A stretch of 64,000 nucleotides of DNA from Geranomyces variabilis. Its lineage: Eukaryota > Chytridiomycota > Chytridiomycetes > Spizellomycetales > Powellomycetaceae. The position numbers and the translations under genes were made by a program. The notes beneath the pieces are model-generated. The model was given only the letters and a program-made list of their open reading frames with translations, ran no database searches and was not told the DNA's origin. The stretch lies in NCBI GenBank assembly GCA_027603065.1, contig JADGJP010000024.1, positions 346,659 to 410,658 of the forward strand. Reading direction: 5' to 3'. Below, piece after piece: positions 57,395-64,000 of the stretch (the first letter of the stretch is position 1; each line of letters starts with the position of its first letter).

Positions 57395-59791
57395 TCATGG
57401 TGACAAGTGCATCATCATGGAGAAGTCCCCATTATGCTGCCGCAACGGGGTTGATGCGACCCCCAAATCCCCGAACCCTCTCACAAGGTCATCCACTGCT
57501 GCGGTGGGCATCGCGGCTGCTTTTGACGGAGACCGCCATCCACCGGTCGATTGCGCGCGGCGCAGAGGTTGCGGGTGGTGTGGAAGCAGTCGACTGTCTG
57601 AGGAAGCTGATGAAGGGCCGGCGCCGCCAACGCTGCTGACGGGCGGACTGGGCAAGCTCGGAGGCGGGGTCGCGGGCTTTGACGGTTTGCGCATGCCAAA
57701 CATACCGAAAGTGCCCAAAGCAGAGGTTAGAATGTTTCTATGTGGCAAAGATGCAGCAAGTGCAGATGAGTACGAAGAGCCGACCAATGCGGACGAGAAG
57801 TCTACGGTTGTAATTACTCTTTGTTATACGTCGCGCGATCGTTGAGAAGAGTTCGCGATGACCTGCGCGAAAGCCCTGGTGAGATGGTGCTTTGCGCCTG
57901 CTGAGCTGTGTATGCGCCAAGACGTGAGTAAAGAGCAAATATTAAGGTCGCACGCTAATGAGGCGGTCCCACCTCGCTGCAAAAGCGTTTTGACTTCATT
58001 CAATTCAGCGTCCTTTCGAGCAAGTTCCATGTCTCTCACACGGACAGTGTGAAGCAAGCTTTGCTCGGTTTGCTTGAGTTTGTCGACAAGCGCTTTTTGT
58101 TCAAGCATGGAAGAATTGAAGTAATCTTCTCTAGCGGCCATATCTCGCCGCCATTCTTCCTCGCGAGCGCGCAGTGCAAGTTCGGCGGCTTCGACAGCCG
58201 CAATCCTTTGCCGCAACTCTTCCTCCGGGTCCGGAACATGCGGCAACTGCGCTACAGCGGGACTGCGAAAGATTTAGATTTCCTGCGAGTCGCAGGGTCT
58301 GGAATGGAATGGTCTTTACTCACGGTTCTGGCTCTTGGTCCAAATGCAAGCACTGACGGATTCTTGGATGTTCTAACAAAATGGTGGTGCAGGGCCGTCG
58401 TTCGTGCTAGGGTCGCACATAAATCGTCAACACGTTTTGCACTACATTCCATGTTCAGCAGCCGTTTTCGAGTATACCTTGACTCGCAGCATTTCGCGCA
58501 TAAACTGAAAAAGCTCTCGCGAATACTAGTAAAGCGAGGTAGGGTTAGCACAGGATAGCCACAATGCATGGTGGTGAAGATTACGCACATCACGCGACAA
58601 CGGCTCTATTACGCCACGTTGGATCCGTGCTGCCAGCTGTGATTGCGTTTTTCCTTGAAAAGGTGGTCTGTGAATCAACGCACGGAGTCAGAATCCCAGA
58701 TGCTCACGCCGTATGAATCAGCCTCCATTGCTTACTCGAGTGTACAGAGCTCGTAAACCACACATCCTACATCACAGATTTGAGTTGAGAGTTCAGCCCG
58801 GAAACGCTACTTTTTGCTCTCTGCCGCGAACGCACCCAGGGCCCAAATGTCCGATTTCGCGTTGTAAGCCGACTCGCTAATGAGCTCCGGCGACATGTAG
58901 AATGGCGTGCCGACGTAGGTGCGAGCAAAGTCGCTGCCATCCATAAGCCGCGAAAGCCCAAAATCGCCCAGTTTGGCGTTGTTTTGCGAGTCCAGGAACA
59001 CTGTACGGTAGCAAATGTGTCAGCATCAGCGCTGCGTATTTGTTGGGATGCGCTGCTAGCCCCGACCAGTACCATTATCAGGTTTGATGTCTCGGTGCAG
59101 GATTGGCGGATGAGGGCCACTCTTTCCAGAGGCTCCGTGGTGGCACTCGTGAAGTGCGAGAAGAAGCTGCGCAAGGAGATTCCAGATTTGATCTTCGGAA
59201 AAGCGCTTTCTGCGAGGATCTAGCTTTAGTGTGCACGCGACAGATTGTACGAAAGACTGACAGCAGACACGACACGCACCCCAATTTCTTGGCCTTGCGA
59301 ACTACTGCGGCCAGGTCGCCTGATGAGAGCGCATTAGTTTCGTCACGGTGAGCTGCACCCAGACGGCTCCTCATATACCTCCTTCGCAGTATTCTGAAGA
59401 AGAGACGGACGTTAGATATATCAAAGCAAATGCACTCTCACCCGAGCGAAAAACTGAATTTTACCCATAATTATATATATCATCGAGTTCTCGCGATCAA
59501 TGTGGCGCTCAAAATATCTGACAATGTATGGATGACGCAGCTCGCGAAGAATGTTGACTTCGGCAACGAGCTGCTTGCGTTCGCGTTCGCTCATCTTCCG
59601 GTAGTCAATCTCCTTTCGCGCAAATATCTAAAGAGACACAAGAGCGCGCGCAATGAGGCAAGGCCATGTCACAGAAGGCATTAAAAGGCGCTGAGCAAAC
59701 GGCATACCTTGCCGTCACTTTTCCGCCGCACTTTGCGTATTACGCCGAAGGAGCCCGAGCCAATGACGTTGAGCGGTTCGTACAAGTCCAT
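57395..59791 (-). CDS. NIMA-related (Nek2-like) protein kinase
   Basis: Ser/Thr kinase acting in mitotic entry, centrosome/basal-body and flagellar control. Thirteen exons: 59791..59708, 59627..59465, 59393..59379, 59319..59280, 59209..59073, 59000..58836, 58766..58736, 58667..58589, 58525..58478, 58406..58324, 58262..57973, 57905..57863, 57737..57395; 506 residues. Motifs: IGSGSFGVIRKV, FARKEIDY with the ATP Lys, EYCEGGDLAAVV, HRDIKPDN, DFGLSR, VGTPFYMSPE and SDIWALGCVVYEL. After the kinase domain comes a coiled coil (RQRIAAVEAAELALRAREEE) and a Ser/Pro-rich tail. The Glu-Tyr-Cys-Glu-Gly hinge is supplied by a 15-bp micro-exon. Confidence 0.9.
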
Positions 59792-60088
59792 GGCAGATAT
59801 GATCAACTGACGCGCGGATAAAGATGCAAGTGTTTGGAAGGAAAACTAGCGGTTTGCTCGAGGGCGGAGTAAAGGCGAGCGAGGAGTTTTGAGGGCTGCT
59901 TGCTGTCTAGGTAGGATGCTTTTGGGAAGAAGACAGACGCGCAACGTGAGGGGGTTCGGACGCAGCAGGCGACAATTGTTAATTTAACCAAATTGGGCGT
60001 TAATGAAAACACGGACAAAGCGGGCGAGACAAACGACCATTTCTCACACCCTCCCTCACCTTCGCCCCATTCTCGCAACCACGCAGCA

Positions 60089-62640
60089 ATGTTCTACACA
60101 GACGCGCTGCTTTCAAAGAAGGGCAAGCTGGCAAAGGTCTGGCTTGCCGCACACTGGGAACGCAAGCTGAGCAAGACTCAGCTGCTGCAGACCGATGTGC
60201 CCGCCTCCGTCGGTACGCCCTTTCCCACTGTCTCGCGCGGCGCGTCCGGGCGCTTAAAATCCAACTGCACTGGAACACTCCGCCCTCTCAACGCTAACAT
60301 ACACGGATGTACGCTTCTTGTTGTAGAGTCTATCATTCAAACGGGTCAGCAGCCCATGGCTCTCCGTCTGTCGGGCCAACTTCTACTTGGAGTGACGCGC
60401 ATCTACTCGCGCAAAGCGCGCTATCTCCTCGAAGACTGCAATGAAGCATTTGTCAAGATCAAAATGGTACATAGAACGTGGCGTGTACTGTCTTAGTGTC
60501 GGCAAACTCTTTCTGACGTGAGCAATCTGATCACAGGCGTTCAAACCGGCTGTTGTCGACTTGCCGGGAGACCATGCTATCGCAAACCCTAATGCGATTA
60601 CCCTTAATGATGCGATCACCGAATTCGACATCTTGCTTCCTGAGCCGGCGTTTGACATGAGGTAAACTTGATGGTGTCTAAACGCGTTGCGTAACTCCGC
60701 CGTCTAATGCAGGTTATAATATAATTCGCAGGATGTTCAATTCGGTCACCAACGACAGCCCGTCGCAGGCTATCTCCCGCACGCAGGATATTACTCTCGC
60801 GGAGCCATCGCATACGTCTTTCCAGGGTGCTCACAATGAATTGCGCGACATGTTTGGACTTGATATGCACACGGGAGCCCCGTCGACAGGCGACGCTGGT
60901 ATGACGATGGATTCTGCCGCCGGTGACGAATGGAATCTTGACCTTGGCTTTGGCGACGCTCCTTCCGCCGCCAATCAGTCCGGCACGCTTGATGAGGAGT
61001 CTTTGGAGATTGAACGTGCTCGTGACGCGGCGCCGGAACGTGCATTCTCTCCTATCCGCCGTGAAAGCGTGTCGCTTGATGACCCATCCATCGAGAAGGT
61101 TCGCGGTGACGTATCTCTCGGCGACATCCCGGCGTTCGACATGGGCGATGCGGACACGGGTTTGCTGGCACCGAACCTTGGTGACGGGCCCGATATGATG
61201 GACCTCGACAATCCCCTGCCGCAGTTCGATGCGCTGGAAGACATGCCTGGCGACTTTACTGGGTCTGGCGGCGCTCTTGCGGGTCTTCAGCTTCCAGCTG
61301 AGGAAGAAGACGAAGAAAATATCGGGTCGTTCCGGGCTCCCGAGACCGTCGCGCACGCAAAGGAGGTGGATGCCGGAGGTGCAAAGAAAGAACGGCAGAG
61401 TAGGAAGCGGAAGCTAGCCCTGGACAGCCAGACGGAACTTCCATCCAACCTGATTCAGGAGCAACTGCGGGACACCTCGGACATTACCCAGCAGGTAAAG
61501 CGCGCCATTGCGACGGCATCATCGCTCAGAACTCGTGATATTTACCAGACATTGCACTTGTACTTTCGACATCTTAGAACCAGCAATTCGTTCCGCGTTC
61601 GCGTAAAATGCAGCGCCTTACCGATATTCGTGCCAAAGGCGCTGCATTTATACTTGACAACCTGGTTTTCAACATTGGGAGCAGCAATGGCAGTGCCCTG
61701 CCCGGCATTTCATCCAACGTCCTCGATCTTTTCAAAAGCACTCACAGTGGGAAGCGCGACGCATTTCCTGTTGTCGACAGCAGTCGGGAGCTGACTGCGG
61801 CCCCGATAGGTTAGTTGAATTATCTGCTATCGCAAGATCCTAAATTCAAAGCCAGCAGGACTGTCGCTGAAACTACGTTCCTCCGCAGACCTCGACGTTG
61901 TTCCTCTGGGCGAGCTGGATGAGCCGCTCTTCATCCCCAACTTTGGAGAAGAGTCGCTCCTCGAGCCTCTGCCGCAGGACGAGATGCATTTGCACGACGA
62001 CATCGCTCCGGAGCCCACCGCACCAGGAGCTACCGAAGAAGCTACTGCCTTCCACGACGATGGCACGGATGGCGTTCCATCAATGTCCTTGGGTGGCCCA
62101 TCGCTTGCTGATGCACCGCAGTATGATGTGCTTTTGCCAGACGACATTAACGAACCTACGTCTGCCGAGGCGGCGACCGACAAGCCTGTTGAGGACGACC
62201 TGCTTGATGACAGTGCTGTAGTTGCACCGATTGACCCCGCCGCAAAAGACCTCGGGCAAGACACGCTCGGTCGCATCACCGCCGCGGATACCACGACTGG
62301 AACCACCTACCGAGCTCTGGTCCAAAATGTATGGTTTTACCACCAGTTTTGCAAACGCCGCGCATTTTGGAACGGGGTGCTATTACGTGCTAATCATGGT
62401 CCTTTGGCGTTCGCAGAAAACTAGAACCGCGGCTGTCGCTGCGTTTTTCGACCTTCTGTCTCTGGGTACGCGAAGCCTTGTCACCCTCGAGCAGGCCGCT
62501 CCTTATGCCGACATTGCAGTCCGCGCAATTCCACAGTACGTTTTCGCAATAACCGGTCGAGGCGGTCACTTCAACCTCGCAAAACTTCCCGCCGGCTTAC
62601 CATCTTTTTCTTTTTTCCTTGCAGGGAGATTGCTGCTTAA
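60089..62640 (+). CDS. RAD21: Cohesin kleisin Rad21/Scc1
   Basis: Closes the cohesin ring by bridging Smc3 and Smc1 and is cut by separase at anaphase. Eight exons: 60089..60212, 60327..60466, 60537..60661, 60732..61494, 61578..61809, 61889..62328, 62417..62535, 62625..62640; 652 residues. The N-terminus [20 protein letters not shown] followed by HWERKLSK is mitotic Rad21, not Rec8. The C-terminal winged helix reads [20 protein letters not shown] then [10 protein letters not shown]. Two stretches fit the separase consensus (S/D/E)xExxR: EIERAR (61006-61023) and SIEKVR (61087-61104). The final exon codes only five residues. Head-to-head with the Nek gene, 297 bp apart. Confidence 0.93.
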
Positions 62641-62940
62641 ATTGCGAGACGCAGTTTTCGAATCGGAACCGCAACCGCATAAAAATTATACCCTTTAGCG
62701 AATTTTTGGCGGCCAACAGTATCATTTCCAAGATGAAATTGTCCTTTGCTGCACACTCAAGCCGGGGAATTTTGTTCAATGTTAGCAAGCTCGCCTTCAC
62801 TATAATAGTTAAACCAAATATATGGACATTTCTTCATTCCGCGCTTTGAGCGCCGTGCTGTTCTCTCACGACGTAGTAAATCACTAAGCCAGAATGCCAT
62901 ATTTCTATCTTCTAAATTACGCCGAGCGTCTGGTCTAAAC

Positions 62941-63850
62941 TCATTCCAGTCCTTCTCCCTTCTTCCATGCCGCGATGACTTCGGCAGGAATATCAGCCTT
63001 CCGCTGCTGCTCGTACGAAAACGTGATAATGACACACTCACACTGTTTCGGATATACCATTGACCTAACCGGTTAGCTCTGGGGCGGTTGACTACTCCCC
63101 AGACCAGGGCGACATACTACAATTACCTCTGCAATAACCGTCCCATTCGCATGCGACACAATCCTCGCCTTTTGCGTAAACCGGTCCTTTTTAACCGACG
63201 CTGGGTCAACACGGACACCGACTGTGACTGTATCTGGGTATTTGGCTTGAGCCATGTATCTCATGGATACGCCTGCGACGATTGGGCCTGGGTGGTGGGA
63301 AAAAGCCAAGCAGATGCTTTTTAGTCAAGGCCTGCTCCGAAGATTTTCATGATGCAGATATGAACAATAGCAAAAAAACTTGCCGACCGTCCGCGGGGTG
63401 ATAAAATCCTCGTACGCCTTTTGGGTCAGATTCGGTTTTAGGATTTGATCAAAGTACGCCATTCGTCCGCTTTCGAAGTAGCGCATGTGCTGGACGTTGT
63501 TGAGGTGTCCGTAGCTCTGGAAGTGAGGGGCCGGAATATGGACAACAACAGTAAAGAACGTTTAAGCGTTTGTTCAGGGCGCTGCCACTCAGCAAGAGGC
63601 GCAAAAAGGGTCTTACATCCTGGTCACCCCATTGCACGGGGAGGTTGATGAGTGACGCATATCCGTCCAAGTGCTTTGCGACGTTTTGCGGCAATGACTT
63701 GCGGACGTCGTCGACATTTGCCAACCCGCCAATTGGAAGATGCGGGCCGGACTGAGTGGTTCGGCGGGCTAATGTGAACGCCGCGACACGGCGAGAAGAG
63801 ACTGGGCCCGCGGCTCGCAGACCAGAGGCGGTTAAGGAAAGAAGTCGCAT
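62941..63850 (-). CDS. Hotdog-fold acyl-CoA thioesterase, likely mitochondrial
   Basis: Exons 63850..63617, 63516..63384, 63287..63127 and 63042..62941 give 209 residues. A basic N-terminus (MRLLSLTASGLRAAGPVSSR, then VAAFTLARR) suggests import into mitochondria. The 4-hydroxybenzoyl-CoA thioesterase-like hotdog core has LPVQWGDQD, whose Asp is the usual catalytic residue, then SYGHLNNVQHMRYFESGR, MRYMAQAKYPDTVTVGVRV and IVSHANGTVIAE. The end reads IPAEVIAAWKKGEG. The substrate is unknown (medium or long acyl-CoA is likely). The second intron starts with GC. It converges with RAD21. Confidence 0.85.
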
Positions 63851-64000
63851 GTGGGAGACGTGGAGAGCAGAGAAATGCGTTCGTTGACAGGTTACAAGCC
63901 CAGGGGGCGGCGTTGCCGCCCCACCTGTAAACAGACCAGTATACTGGTCGGGTGCCACAATCCTTGCGAAAACAAGGGCGGAGTACTGCAGCGCATACAC

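Overview
The window is nuclear DNA of a eukaryote with a compact, intron-rich genome: most introns are 45-160 bp GT-AG, genes lie on both strands, and intergenic gaps are mostly 100-1000 bp. The gene set points to a flagellated (zoosporic) fungus of the chytrid or blastoclad type. Epsilon-tubulin (centriole/basal body) lies beside a fungal Cet1-type metal-dependent mRNA 5'-triphosphatase, an Rcf2-like mitochondrial protein and an Sfc1-type carrier. The species cannot be named from sequence alone.

Layout. 0-4.9 kb: SAC3/GANP mRNA-export scaffold (minus, cut by the left edge) and a small unassigned gene. 5.1-6.0: Sfr1/Mei5-like recombination accessory factor. 6.2-7.8: aldehyde dehydrogenase. 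8.9-9.7: small membrane protein. 9.9-11.7: PH-like/FYVE protein. 11.8-13.4: kynurenine-type aminotransferase. 13.8-15.9: two-finger C2H2 protein. 17.2-18.9: membrane-anchored alpha/beta hydrolase. 18.9-25.4: gene-poor accessory island with paired hairpin repeats, a tandem repeat, a frame-broken relic and a decayed copy of the neighbouring hydrolase 3' end. 25.4-26.9: ornithine aminotransferase. 27.3-28.9: RNA triphosphatase. 29.0-30.8: epsilon-tubulin. 31.1-31.8: Rcf2-like. 32.5-33.9: F-box-like/ankyrin protein. 34.8: decayed mitochondrial-carrier fragment. 35.3-36.6: Nuc1/EndoG. 37.1-38.4: Sfc1-type carrier. 40.0-42.0: unassigned zinc-ribbon-like protein. 42.4-44.3: AP-3 mu. 44.7-45.2: serine-hydrolase relic. 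45.5-50.3: full ABCC transporter. 51.0-52.1: phosphopantetheinyl transferase. 52.2-57.2: Trm9, Rai1/DXO, Trm7 and Rpa12. 57.4-59.8: NIMA-family kinase. 60.1-62.6: Rad21/Scc1 cohesin. 62.9-63.9: hotdog thioesterase.

Most genes are ordinary housekeeping genes and do not form one pathway. Four neighbouring genes at 52-57 kb handle RNA (tRNA wobble methylation, 5'-end quality control, tRNA 2'-O-methylation, Pol I transcription). The Nek kinase and cohesin form a head-to-head cell-division pair. I rebuilt exon structures by hand from splice sites, reading frame and family conservation; for nearly all multi-exon genes the exon lengths sum to a multiple of three.

The most unusual signal is at 20.7-21.2 kb: short hairpins with invariant loops but different, self-complementary stems, arranged in pairs. 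This is the hallmark of double-hairpin elements known from mitochondrial DNA of Allomyces-like fungi, here in apparently nuclear DNA.
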